Assembly: GCA_013141065.1 (NCBI GenBank)
Contig: JABFRR010000011.1
Coordinates: 62,001 to 126,000, forward strand
DNA length: 64,000 bases
From: Bacteriovoracaceae bacterium
GTDB lineage: Bacteria > Bdellovibrionota > Bacteriovoracia > Bacteriovoracales > Bacteriovoracaceae
Direction: 5' to 3'
The translations under genes and the position numbers were made by a program. Position 1 is the stretch's first letter, and the number at the start of each line of letters is the position of its first letter. Below the pieces are notes generated by a model. That model did not search any database, was not told the DNA's origin, and worked only from the letters and a program-made list of their open reading frames with translations. This document shows positions 9,286 to 18,306 of the stretch, one piece after another.

Positions 9286-9700
9286 TTTTCTCTACTTTTG
9301 CATCAACCGCAACAGTAGTCTTATTATCAAAAATCAAACTGATTTTATGCACGGCCCCTTCCTTTAAAGGATTTTTAAGCTTAAAAACCATGATGTGTAA
9401 TCCACCTGACTTCAATTCTGTCGTCTCATGTTGCTTTACTTCAATAGATTCAACTTTTCTCATGACCATCTTACCATTGGTCATTTCCATATTATGTAAT
9501 TCAAACTTTCCTGCAAAATCACCTTTAACATCAACAAGCTTCACATCCTTATCGGTATGATTTGTCATGTTCATAAAAATAGCTGTCATTGGAGTATTCG
9601 GAGGCGTAAGCCTAATTTTTGGATTTTCAATTTTTATTTTTCCTGCTGCAAATAAATTTAGAGAGAAAGCTAAAAGAAAAAATGAGAGAATGGTTTTCAT
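9281..9700 (-). CDS. PCuAC-family copper chaperone
   Basis: 'AIFMNMTNHTDKDVKLV...FELHNMEMTNGKMVMRKVESIEV...LKSGGLHIMVFKLKNPLKEG' (H-M-M-x-H-x-M type); start trimmed to MKTILS with AGGAGT SD. Confidence 0.85.
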   Translation of the reverse strand: MKTILSFFLLAFSLNLFAAGKIKIENPKIRLTPPNTPMTAIFMNMTNHTDKDVKLVDVKGDFAGKFELHNMEMTNGKMVMRKVESIEVKQHETTELKSGGLHIMVFKLKNPLKEGAVHKISLIFDNKTTVAVDAKVEKM

Positions 9701-9719
9701 AAGGACTCCTATGTAAGAA

Positions 9720-10319
9720 TTATAATTTTTTATTAGACTCTTCAAATATTTTATTAAGCTGAGATAAAATAACAACCTTAGGTGAGCCATGATGGATAGG
9801 CTCTAACAATTTTCCTTCAGAGGATAACACAATAATATCGGTTGAATGATCTACGGTATAACCCATTTCCGATTTTAATGGGACTTTCATAAAAACAATT
9901 CCAAAATAACGAGTGAATAAATCTAATTCTTTCAATGTTAATGAAACTGGAATAGTTTTTGAGTCAAAAAATGAAGTATATGTTTTTAAGTCTTCAACCT
10001 TATCTCTCTCTGGATCTAGATCAACAAAAACAAAAGCAATTTGGTCTCGTCTTTCTTTTGGTAAATCTTTAAACACACTTGCCATAGTCCCTAAAGTTGT
10101 TGGGCACACATCTGGACAGCTCAAAAAACCAAAATATAGTAGAACAACTTTATGTTTATCTTTGAGCTCTTTAAGAGTAATTACCTCATTACCTGTGTTG
10201 AGCTTTAGTAAGAATGGATTGAACTCCCTTTCTTTTTTATTCATTAAATATGAAATAACGAGTAGGGCCATAAGCGCTATGACGCTTAGTGAATTTTTTG
10301 TAATTTCTTTAACGTTCAT
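9720..10319 (-). CDS. SCO1/SenC-family copper chaperone
   Basis: 'GFLSCPDVCPTTLGTM', 'FVDLDPERD', 'DHSTDIIVLSSEGKLL'. Confidence 0.9.
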   Translation of the reverse strand: MNVKEITKNSLSVIALMALLVISYLMNKKEREFNPFLLKLNTGNEVITLKELKDKHKVVLLYFGFLSCPDVCPTTLGTMASVFKDLPKERRDQIAFVFVDLDPERDKVEDLKTYTSFFDSKTIPVSLTLKELDLFTRYFGIVFMKVPLKSEMGYTVDHSTDIIVLSSEGKLLEPIHHGSPKVVILSQLNKIFEESNKKL

Positions 10320-10372
10320 GCTAGCTAACCTCTGCTTCAGGCCATTTTAACACCTTAATTCAGTTATAGAAT

Positions 10373-10387
10373 GCAACTTTTTGTAGC
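10373..10387. promoter_or_regulatory. RegA-box-like dyad GCAAC-TTTTT-GTAGC between divergent Sco1 and YtkA-like genes
   Basis: N5 spacing, one mismatch. Confidence 0.45.
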
Positions 10388-10424
10388 AGTAAGTACAGTA
10401 AACATAAAAAATTGAGTCTCGCAT

Positions 10425-10439
10425 GCATTAATATGTTGC
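10425..10439. promoter_or_regulatory. Degenerate RegA-box-like GCATT-AATAT-GTTGC
   Basis: N5 spacing; one perfect and one weak half-site; further GCGAC half-site at 10453-10457. Confidence 0.3.
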
Positions 10440-10498
10440 AGGTACATTTCATGCGACTTGTTTTATAAAGATCGAATAAAATATTAAAGGAGTCGAGC

Positions 10499-10885
10499 TT
10501 GAAGATATTGCTGTTTGCATTTTCACTAATGGGGTTTATCGGACTAGTCGAAGCTTGTGAACCGAACGAAATCGCATTTCCTAAAAGCAAAGTATGTTCA
10601 AAGTTAACATGGATAACAGGGCCATCTATTAACCAATTCAATAGTGCAACTGTTCAGTTAAGTGAAACCAGCTTAAAATTAAATGTTACTCCATGGATGG
10701 TGATGATGGGTGGCCATGAGCACGGATCAAGACCAGTCATTATAAATGAAGTTTCTCCAAGTGATTATTTAATTGAAAAAATATATTTCATGGGTGGAAT
10801 GCAAGGCAGTTGGTTTTTAAAGTTTCAGCTTATCAATGATAAAAAAGAAATTGTCGAAGAAGTTCGTTCATTGGTTTCATTATAA
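10499..10885 (+). CDS. YtkA/FixH-like periplasmic protein
   Basis: 'WMVMMGGHEHGSRPVI' and 'KIYFMGGMQGSWFLKFQL'. Confidence 0.6.
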   Translation: MKILLFAFSLMGFIGLVEACEPNEIAFPKSKVCSKLTWITGPSINQFNSATVQLSETSLKLNVTPWMVMMGGHEHGSRPVIINEVSPSDYLIEKIYFMGGMQGSWFLKFQLINDKKEIVEEVRSLVSL

Positions 10886-11431
10886 ATGAAAAAATTAGTT
10901 TTTTTATCATTTTTACTTTTCCTTCAAACACAATTTACCTTTGCATCAGAAAAGGTAAATCTCCCGTCACTGATAGTTTCTCCTGAAAATAAAGAATTAA
11001 ATATAAATGAAATTAGAAAAATTAAAGTTCTCATTTTTATTAGCAAAACCTGTCCATGTACACAACAAAACATTCCATACATAAATGAGCTTGCAAAAGA
11101 TTTTCCTAATATTGATTTCATCGGCATTCACTCTGTTAAAACGACAACACAAAAAGACATAGATGATATTTTATCTCAGCATCATCCAAAGTTTTCTATT
11201 GTTAATGATAAGGATTTAAAAATTGCAAATATTTTGAAGGCCAACAGAACTCCTCAAGCCATTATCTTGAACGACAAAAATGAAGTTTTATATAATGGTG
11301 GCATAACAAATAGGACCAATCCAAAAAATGCCGACAAGCTCTATTTAAAAAATGCACTAGCTGAAATTGCAAACAACAAAGAAGTTACTGAAAAAGAAAC
11401 AAGGTCATTAGGATGCGTTATTATTCGATAA
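10886..11431 (+). CDS. Redoxin/thioredoxin-like secreted protein
   Basis: Signal peptide; 'VLIFISKTCPCTQQNIPYINEL'; 'RTPQAIILNDKNEVLYNGGI'. Confidence 0.8.
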   Translation: MKKLVFLSFLLFLQTQFTFASEKVNLPSLIVSPENKELNINEIRKIKVLIFISKTCPCTQQNIPYINELAKDFPNIDFIGIHSVKTTTQKDIDDILSQHHPKFSIVNDKDLKIANILKANRTPQAIILNDKNEVLYNGGITNRTNPKNADKLYLKNALAEIANNKEVTEKETRSLGCVIIR

Positions 11432-11835
11432 TATTATTGGTCTGCTTGCTTACAGGTTGTGGAAAATCACCTCTTTTTAACAAAGTGACTAAAACGGCTG
11501 GTGAAATTTCTGGCAATATTCTGTTAAGTGAAAATTTTCCTATGAAGAACATTGAATTCTCTCTTAATTGGAAAACTCCTCCCAGCCTTGAAGAGTTAGG
11601 CGTTTTTGAGATTGAATTAAAAGAGCCACTCGCTCCCAATCTTTCGATAAATGCTTTTATCTGGATGCCTGAAATGGGTCATGGCTCTTCTCCAATCGAA
11701 GTAATAAAAAGTAGTGATCTAAACTATGTTTTCAGTGAAGTCGCATTTATCATGCCAGGTCTTTGGGTTCTTCATGTTGAAATACTAGAAAATAATAAAG
11801 TGGTTGATAAATGGCAAAAATCTATAGTTCTTTAA
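11413..11835 (+). CDS. YtkA/FixH-like lipoprotein
   Basis: Lipobox 'LLTGC'; 'FIWMPEMGHGSSPIEV', 'AFIMPGLWVLHVEI'. Confidence 0.65.
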   Translation: MRYYSIILLVCLLTGCGKSPLFNKVTKTAGEISGNILLSENFPMKNIEFSLNWKTPPSLEELGVFEIELKEPLAPNLSINAFIWMPEMGHGSSPIEVIKSSDLNYVFSEVAFIMPGLWVLHVEILENNKVVDKWQKSIVL

Positions 11836-12680
11836 TTTTATTTTTATTTTCAAATCTCACCTATGCAGCTTCATGCTGTGGTGGAGGGCAGTCTGCTTCT
11901 TCGGTTATGATAGCAGATCACTTACAGGAATGGACAATCTCCACAAATTTCCGTGATGACTTGGGACAAACTAATAATGAAGGCCTTGCATTAATGGATG
12001 GTGAACAAAATAAAGACCAAACTTTTACAAGTGCAATTGAATATAAAAAATTATTAAGCGCCCGAACTCAAGGCAATGTTAGTGTCAACTATATACAAAA
12101 AGAAGCAAAACGATTGGGAAAAAATGAAACAAATGGTGGATTTGGCGATTTGGCCCTAGGTTCCTTTTATGAGGCATTAACAAATTATAATTATATTCCA
12201 CTTGCCCCTAGAATCTTCACCGGCATTAAAATAATTATTCCTTTTGGCGAAAATAATTTTAATTCAAAAAAAGAACTAAGAACTGACATAAGAGGCACAG
12301 GCTTTTACAAAATAGATCTTCCAATTGTTGGTGTAGTAAACGCTTGGAAGTTTAGCATTTCCCCTCAATACCTACCTGATCAAAAAAATCTTTCTTCTAC
12401 TTATGCCTTCGCGACAGCAGGCACTTATACATATTCGGTCACTGAAGAAATCGATATTTCTGGAACTCTACAATGGAGTTACCTAGCGAAAAAAAAGTAT
12501 CAAAATCAATCTCTGATTGCCGGTCAATATTGGGAAGTAAGTATCTCACCTTCATGGATGTTATCTAAAAATAATTCATTAAATTTAAATTATAGTGATT
12601 CTACTTTATTAGGTATAAGTAGAAACTCTGCTCTTTATAGGTCTGTTTCATTGGGTATGACTTGGTCTGAATTGCTTTAA
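11811..12680 (+). CDS. Outer-membrane beta-barrel-like protein with N-terminal CCGGG
   Basis: Signal peptide then 'ASCCGGGQSAS'; alternating-strand composition. Confidence 0.55.
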   Translation: MAKIYSSLILFLFSNLTYAASCCGGGQSASSVMIADHLQEWTISTNFRDDLGQTNNEGLALMDGEQNKDQTFTSAIEYKKLLSARTQGNVSVNYIQKEAKRLGKNETNGGFGDLALGSFYEALTNYNYIPLAPRIFTGIKIIIPFGENNFNSKKELRTDIRGTGFYKIDLPIVGVVNAWKFSISPQYLPDQKNLSSTYAFATAGTYTYSVTEEIDISGTLQWSYLAKKKYQNQSLIAGQYWEVSISPSWMLSKNNSLNLNYSDSTLLGISRNSALYRSVSLGMTWSELL

Positions 12681-12699
12681 ATAATATTAGGAGATTTTT

Positions 12700-13161
12700 A
12701 TGAAAAAACTAGCGACACTTATCTCAATCTGTATTCTCTCTATCTTATCGTCTACTTTTGTATTTGCACATGACGATCATCCTACACCTGCCGCACACTT
12801 AACATATAAGAAGGGATCGTTGCATATTCATGCTGATTTTCTTAAAACTCCAATCACAGGAGAAGAGGCCTTCCTAAAGCTAGAAGCACGTGATGGTAAG
12901 ACACACAAACTTATTGATATTCAAGACGATATTGATGTTGATTTATGGATGCCTGATATGAACCACGGCTCATCTCCTACATTAGTTGAGCGAGCTATCG
13001 ATAACCAAGGTAATCCAATCACTGGTACTTTTATCGCTAAAAGTCTATACTTCGTAATGGCCGGGACTTGGGATGTAAAAGTCACTCTGAAAGATTCAAG
13101 TAATGTTTCTGAAACAAAAAAATTCTCGCTTAAGATTAGCGGATCTGGACACGATCATTAG
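12700..13161 (+). CDS. YtkA/FixH-like periplasmic protein
   Basis: 'DLWMPDMNHGSSPTLVER', 'LYFVMAGTWDVKVTL', His-rich termini. Confidence 0.65.
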   Translation: MKKLATLISICILSILSSTFVFAHDDHPTPAAHLTYKKGSLHIHADFLKTPITGEEAFLKLEARDGKTHKLIDIQDDIDVDLWMPDMNHGSSPTLVERAIDNQGNPITGTFIAKSLYFVMAGTWDVKVTLKDSSNVSETKKFSLKISGSGHDH

Positions 13162-13186
13162 TCTCTTAACTTATTGAGAAAAAAAG

Positions 13187-13222
13187 TTGGCTTCGTAATA
13201 ACGTCGAAGCCAATTCATTTCT
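13187..13222 (+). terminator. Stem-loop terminator
   Basis: TTGGCTTCG...CGAAGCCAA stem. Confidence 0.5.
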
Positions 13223-13339
13223 TTGCATCATGTTGCGGTAAATAGTTTCTAGTATCTGACATTCTTATCTTCTGATGAGAACGTAATCACTTTTTAATTT
13301 AAAAGAATTTTCAAGTTCAGTGTTTTACTCAAGTATAAT

Positions 13340-14203
13340 CTAATCTCTTAAAATTATTTTATAGTTTTTCAATCTATCCGTAGGAGTTAGAAGTACCTTA
13401 GTCATCGCTGAAAAATGCCCACCATACACCAAATCAAAATCCAAAGTAAGAATTGTCTCTATAGTAGTATGATTGGCCATATTTAATATCATTGCATCTG
13501 AGTAACCCATTCCTGTTTCACCACAAATTTGAGTTGCCATTCTCCATTCAACATCTTTTTTTATAAAATACTTCTGAGAAACATCATCTCTGGATGTGAG
13601 GTAATGGCAAAGCTCATCTAGGAGTTTTTCATAAGAGTGCATTCTTTCCATAAGCATTACAGAACAAAAAGCCAGCCACCCTTTTTCCTCTTGGACATTT
13701 CTTGCTCTGAAAGATTTTTTTATCGATTTAATTTCTGAATCTTTAAAATAATTAGCGTCAATCGAAAACCCTTCAATATCCATTTCAGTAGTATCTACGC
13801 TTTGAGACTCAAGAACCTTTTCAAATTGTACCTGCTTCTCTACTTCTCTCTTTTGGCGAAGGTTTCTGTTGCGAATTTGATTTTCAATTTCTTGTTTGAC
13901 TGTATCTGAAATAATTTTTTGCGTTTTATTTATTTTATATAACTGAAGAATTGCTTCGGTTATAGTCTTTCTCCGATAATATTCTAAAAATTCTGCCTTC
14001 GTAGTTACTGAAGTAAACAAAGAAACATTTTTTGTTATTTTATTCAATCCTCCAAAGAATTCTCGAATAGTATCGTGATCTTTATGATTCTTATCTCTGT
14101 AAGCAATAATAACATTGGCATCTAAAATTAATTGAACTTCCTGTTCCTTTTGCAACTTCTTTAAAAATTCTCTAAACCCTATCCGATTCACCATTTTCAG
14201 CAT
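13340..14203 (-). CDS. PIN-domain-like protein
   Basis: 'LILDANVIIAYRDK' and 'YSDAMILNMANHTTIETILTLDFDLV' acidic PIN motifs. Confidence 0.7.
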   Translation of the reverse strand: MLKMVNRIGFREFLKKLQKEQEVQLILDANVIIAYRDKNHKDHDTIREFFGGLNKITKNVSLFTSVTTKAEFLEYYRRKTITEAILQLYKINKTQKIISDTVKQEIENQIRNRNLRQKREVEKQVQFEKVLESQSVDTTEMDIEGFSIDANYFKDSEIKSIKKSFRARNVQEEKGWLAFCSVMLMERMHSYEKLLDELCHYLTSRDDVSQKYFIKKDVEWRMATQICGETGMGYSDAMILNMANHTTIETILTLDFDLVYGGHFSAMTKVLLTPTDRLKNYKIILRD

Positions 14204-14396
14204 TTCCTTTATCAGTGTTTATGAAACTGTCGTCAAATCCCTTAGCAACTTTTTCATTTTCATCGTTTTCTAAATCTTCTGATTCAATTTCTTCTTTAAA
14301 ATAATCTCGTAGTGTATCAGCAAGTTCATCAGTAATTTCGATTTCTTCTAAGCGATCCATATCTTCCATTATATCGATTATTGATCTTCTATTCAT
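14172..14396 (-). CDS. Small acidic protein overlapping the PIN gene (antitoxin-like partner?)
   Basis: Start trimmed to MNRRSIIDIMEDMDRLEE with GGAG SD; 32-bp overlap with the PIN ORF. Confidence 0.5.
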   Translation of the reverse strand: MNRRSIIDIMEDMDRLEEIEITDELADTLRDYFKEEIESEDLENDENEKVAKGFDDSFINTDKGNAENGESDRV

Positions 14397-14471
14397 AATC
14401 AGCTCCAGGTTTGTTTTTTCAAACATATCACATAAACAGATGATCTTAACATCTTGTAATTACTCGCATTG

Positions 14472-14543
14472 CTATCCACCAGAACCCTCTCCTGACATTG
14501 CTCTACCGCCCCCAGATCCATCCCCAAAAAGCTTAATTTTCAT
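14472..14543 (-). CDS. Unannotated 23-aa Gly-rich peptide MKIKLFGDGSGGGRAMSGEGSGG
   Basis: ATG with AAAAGGAG SD 7 nt upstream; starts 13 nt after the MFS stop codon; TAG stop; absent from the ORF track because of its length. Confidence 0.5.
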   Translation of the reverse strand: MKIKLFGDGSGGGRAMSGEGSGG

Positions 14544-14556
14544 GTGCTTTCTCCTT

Positions 14557-15711
14557 TTAAAAAACTACAAACAAAACAGATAATAAAAATGCACCTACTG
14601 AAATCCACCACGCATGACTTGCAGAGAGTCCATCAATCCACGAACTACTTATAAAATAACTTATAGCTATCATGGCCTCTACTGAAAAATTCATCATAGA
14701 TAAACCAGTTGATCGAATATCATCAGGAAAAGAATCGTGTTGAATCGCTTGTGTTGCAGGAAGAAATACTCCTCGTGCTCCTGCCATCATCCAAACGCCA
14801 ATTAACCCAAAATGAACATTGCTCGTTACTGCACAAATACTCGCTCCAAGTCCCATTACTAAAAGTGACGCTTGAATTCTCGGCATAAAAGAAGTTGGCT
14901 TAATTTTTTTAGAGTAATAATGATTAACTGCATATCTTGATAGATATGACCCAGTAGCTAGTGCTGAAAACCACAAATCACTGCCACCTAAACTTTTAAT
15001 CCAAGGTAGCCATAGTATCCCAAGAATTGATTCGATTTGATTTAACATTCTTACTGGTAGAAGAATTTTCAATTCATAATTCTTAGAAATGTATTTCAAT
15101 CCTGAAAAAGCTTGGGCCATGAACTCACTAATTTTTTTATGAGATTTTTTAACTTGTTCTTCGTGTACCGAAACGAGAACAAACAAAACTGAAATAAGAT
15201 AAATCATTCCTGCAACCGCGAAAGACTTTAGCCCTAGCCATTTTGAAAGAAAACCAACAGAGGCACTTGCCAATATATAACTAGCAACTGATGTCTTTTC
15301 AATTATGGAAAAGTACTTATTCGAATCAAATGCACTAACCTCTTCGCTCTTAGCATTTGAATAAAGCAGAGCTGAAAGTGCCCCTGATATAAAACTAGAG
15401 CCTATTCCATAAACTACAAATGAAGTGATTACTACAATTGGACCTTTGTCAGATAAAAGGAACAAGAATAAGGAAAAAGTTTGAATCAAACCACCGATGA
15501 TAGTTGATTTTTTAGTACCGAATAAATCGGCCCAAATACCAGTAGGTATTTCAAACAATGCCAGGACGACATAAAGAAAGCCGTAACCAATAGAGATAGT
15601 TTTGAAGCTTACTCCGGCATTATAAAGAACGGGAGAGGCAGCGATACTAAATAGCATCGCCCCATAGCCTCTAAGCCCTAAAACTAATCTAGATTTGCTA
15701 GTAGAATTCAT
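14557..15711 (-). CDS. MFS transporter
   Basis: 12-TM-like; 'FEIPTGIWADLFGTKKSTIIGG' motif A; start trimmed to MNSTSKS. Confidence 0.8.
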   Translation of the reverse strand: MNSTSKSRLVLGLRGYGAMLFSIAASPVLYNAGVSFKTISIGYGFLYVVLALFEIPTGIWADLFGTKKSTIIGGLIQTFSLFLFLLSDKGPIVVITSFVVYGIGSSFISGALSALLYSNAKSEEVSAFDSNKYFSIIEKTSVASYILASASVGFLSKWLGLKSFAVAGMIYLISVLFVLVSVHEEQVKKSHKKISEFMAQAFSGLKYISKNYELKILLPVRMLNQIESILGILWLPWIKSLGGSDLWFSALATGSYLSRYAVNHYYSKKIKPTSFMPRIQASLLVMGLGASICAVTSNVHFGLIGVWMMAGARGVFLPATQAIQHDSFPDDIRSTGLSMMNFSVEAMIAISYFISSSWIDGLSASHAWWISVGAFLLSVLFVVF

Positions 15712-16301
15712 TGTACCTATTCTTAAGCTTTGAAGCTTCTCCCTCTCTTCATGATATTTACTCTCTTGCAACTGCTTTGGAAGTTGAAACACAAACCCTA
15801 ATCAATCAGGCCAATGATTGTTTTCACACCTTTGGAACTGACCGTGTAAAGATTCAAAACGATCAAGACGAAAATGCCATAGATTTTCTGAACTTTCTTG
15901 ATGAATACATTGTTCCTACCTATGGTCGCGCTAATTCTAAAATGATTAATATTGATAAATTTTTAAATGATATTAATTTTATCAATCATAATCTTCCAAT
16001 GGCCATTACAAATTTTAAAGTTAATGTTCACAATAAAAAATATGCATTAGCAAAATACGGTAAAGAAGAACAATTTTCTGGATATATATGTGAATCATTT
16101 CCAGTTCCCAGTATTTTGTTGGCGCACTTTAATAGAATACTTAGTATCCAAGAAAATTATTATTACTTTAGTAATTCGCAACTCCCAGGCGCCACGATTG
16201 AAGATAAAGATATTTGGTATGTCCTCGGCTATGTACATCGAGTTGATGAAAACTATTTCGCAATAGTTGTAAAATTAAAATCCATGTGGAAAGCTATTTA
16301 A
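15711..16301 (+). CDS. Protein of unknown function, start uncertain
   Basis: Open frame divergent from MFS; no ATG near the 5' end, TTG start in track. Confidence 0.4.
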   Translation: MYLFLSFEASPSLHDIYSLATALEVETQTLINQANDCFHTFGTDRVKIQNDQDENAIDFLNFLDEYIVPTYGRANSKMINIDKFLNDINFINHNLPMAITNFKVNVHNKKYALAKYGKEEQFSGYICESFPVPSILLAHFNRILSIQENYYYFSNSQLPGATIEDKDIWYVLGYVHRVDENYFAIVVKLKSMWKAI

Positions 16302-16302
16302 T

Positions 16303-16947
16303 CTAATCAACTAGACTAAAGCTATTGATCACTACCTCATATTGAGATTGAGTATCATCCCCATCCACACTTATCCAAACGGCACTCACATTCAATGGTT
16401 CTTTAAAAACAACTCTATAGTCAAAACTTGAAGCATCTTGAACAACTGCAAAAAAATTTTCTTTTAGAAGTGAAGATGCCGGGTGAATCCTTGAAGTGTT
16501 GAGACTTGAGGGATTTTGGGTCACATTATAAAACTCAACGAGTTTGATGCCACTGTCACTCGGCAATGTTGAATAGATTTTCTTCAGCCACTCTGGAAAA
16601 ACTAACTTTTGAAAATAATTAGGACGTGTATCTCCTTTAATAATAAAACCAACACGCAAAGGATAGTCATCGAAACCCTTTTTTCCTTGCAGCGAATAGT
16701 CACTAAATTTCGGCAATCCCAAAAAATTTCCTTTGATATTAAAGCCTGAATATTTAAGAGGTTTTTCAAGTGTATATATTATTGGACTAGCTGAACTATC
16801 AACTTTAATATTGAGAGAGCCATTTAAAAAAGTCACTTCATTCTTTTTTAATTTTGAATATTTCTCAATATGCCAAGATGAATTGAGTGATAAAGGAATT
16901 ATAAATAATCCGTTAATTATTTTTTTCATTTTAAAGTTCTTCCCCAT
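16303..16947 (-). CDS. Secreted protein, possibly DUF3047-like
   Basis: Signal-like N-terminus; C-terminal 'VWISVDGDDTQSQYEVVINSFSL'. Confidence 0.4.
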   Translation of the reverse strand: MGKNFKMKKIINGLFIIPLSLNSSWHIEKYSKLKKNEVTFLNGSLNIKVDSSASPIIYTLEKPLKYSGFNIKGNFLGLPKFSDYSLQGKKGFDDYPLRVGFIIKGDTRPNYFQKLVFPEWLKKIYSTLPSDSGIKLVEFYNVTQNPSSLNTSRIHPASSLLKENFFAVVQDASSFDYRVVFKEPLNVSAVWISVDGDDTQSQYEVVINSFSLVD

Positions 16948-17606
16948 TTAATTAATTCTTTTTGAACAGGTAATAATTGTTCATTCATCAAATCAATATC
17001 AGCATATCTTTGCAAATCAATTACTTCATCAATGTCATAGCTCATTTTAATTGTATCTATTGTTCCAATATTTAAAAGATTGCGTTTTAGGTTTTCTGCT
17101 GTCGTATTTTGACTGTACTCTACTGATGTCCAGATTTTTTGGGGAATAGCTTTTTTTCCACCGAAAAAATAAAATCCACCATCAAGTGTTTTTCCCATAA
17201 TAAAAGTATCTTTAGAACCATTCTTCAACTTAAGAATTCCATTCTCATATTCAGATACTGTGATGTGAGGGGAATCACCTCCAATAAAACAGACACCTTC
17301 ATGCTTAGCGATTAATTCGCTATAGACATGAGACAATCTTTCTCCAAGGCTTTCACCTTCACCTTGAGACACAACTGCAAATTCTGACCATACAGAGCTT
17401 TTTAACGCATCTTTTTCAGCAACTGCCCAATAAATAGTCAAATTGGGGTTAACCTTTGAGAGTCTATTCATCACTTCAGAGATGGCCAATAATGAATAAG
17501 AGTAAAAACTTTCTGCTTGCTCCTTTCCGATTGAAGAACCAAGTCTAGTTTTTATTGGTGAATATCCAACTGTTTTAACAAAAATAGCGAGCGCTATACT
17601 TTTCAT
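16926..17606 (-). CDS. DUF2064 / TIGR04282-type glycosyltransferase
   Basis: 'LAIFVKTVGYSPIKTRLGSSIGKEQA', 'GVCFIGGDSPHIT', 'DGGFYFFGGKK'. Confidence 0.8.
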   Translation of the reverse strand: MKSIALAIFVKTVGYSPIKTRLGSSIGKEQAESFYSYSLLAISEVMNRLSKVNPNLTIYWAVAEKDALKSSVWSEFAVVSQGEGESLGERLSHVYSELIAKHEGVCFIGGDSPHITVSEYENGILKLKNGSKDTFIMGKTLDGGFYFFGGKKAIPQKIWTSVEYSQNTTAENLKRNLLNIGTIDTIKMSYDIDEVIDLQRYADIDLMNEQLLPVQKELIKWGRTLK

Positions 17607-17613
17607 AATATTC

Positions 17614-18306
17614 TCATCGTGAACGTACTAATTCTAAAAATTTTGGAAAGGCCTGATAAAATGTTTTCCAAAGATGATTGAGTGTTGTTTTTCCCCAGCC
17701 CTTTTTTTGGTAGCGCCGAGCACTTGTAACAATACTCGACTTAACAGATACAACTGAAATTTTCTTAATTCTGGTATTCCAAACAAAAAGATGATCCTCT
17801 CCATATAGACACCGTTCATCAAATGGACCAATTCGTTGAAAATTTTCCTTCATCAATGAAAAAGCCTGATCACCGAAAGGCATTTTTAGGAGTCGTGACC
17901 TGATATAGACTCCCCATTCATTGATGATCATAAGTGGAGGGCCATCATTAGAAAATTTTAAATCGAAGTAATAAAGATTTTTAGGATTAATTATTAAGTT
18001 CTTTTTTAATAATTCGAATGATTCTTTTGAAATCCGTGAATCGCAATGAACAAACCAAAGAAAATTATTTTGAGAGAGCCTTGCTCCCATATTTAATTGT
18101 CTGGCCCGACCGAGCTCTGTATTAATCCATTTTATATTAAAGAGATTTTGAAACATTGAGAAATCCCTTGGAGGTGGATCAGGACTGACAATGAGGATTT
18201 CATCTTCTGGAGCTAAAAACTCTAAATCAGTTAGTAAATCTCTCCAAGCATTTTCCCCATTAGCAACCGGAATTATCACTGAAAAATTAATTTCAATCTG
18301 ACTCAT
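17614..18306 (-). CDS. TIGR04283-type family 2 glycosyltransferase
   Basis: 'FSVIIPVANGENAWRDLL', 'GRARQLNMGARLSQNNFLWFVHCDS', 'PFGDQAF'. Confidence 0.8.
   Translation of the reverse strand: MSQIEINFSVIIPVANGENAWRDLLTDLEFLAPEDEILIVSPDPPPRDFSMFQNLFNIKWINTELGRARQLNMGARLSQNNFLWFVHCDSRISKESFELLKKNLIINPKNLYYFDLKFSNDGPPLMIINEWGVYIRSRLLKMPFGDQAFSLMKENFQRIGPFDERCLYGEDHLFVWNTRIKKISVVSVKSSIVTSARRYQKKGWGKTTLNHLWKTFYQAFPKFLELVRSR

Noticed and set aside
9913-10350. 145-aa ORF antisense to Sco1
   Set aside because: Overlaps a clear SCO1/SenC gene entirely; low-complexity Ser/Leu composition
13221-13240. GCATC-AT-GTTGC as a further operator
   Set aside because: Wrong spacing (N2) and downstream of a terminator, not at a promoter
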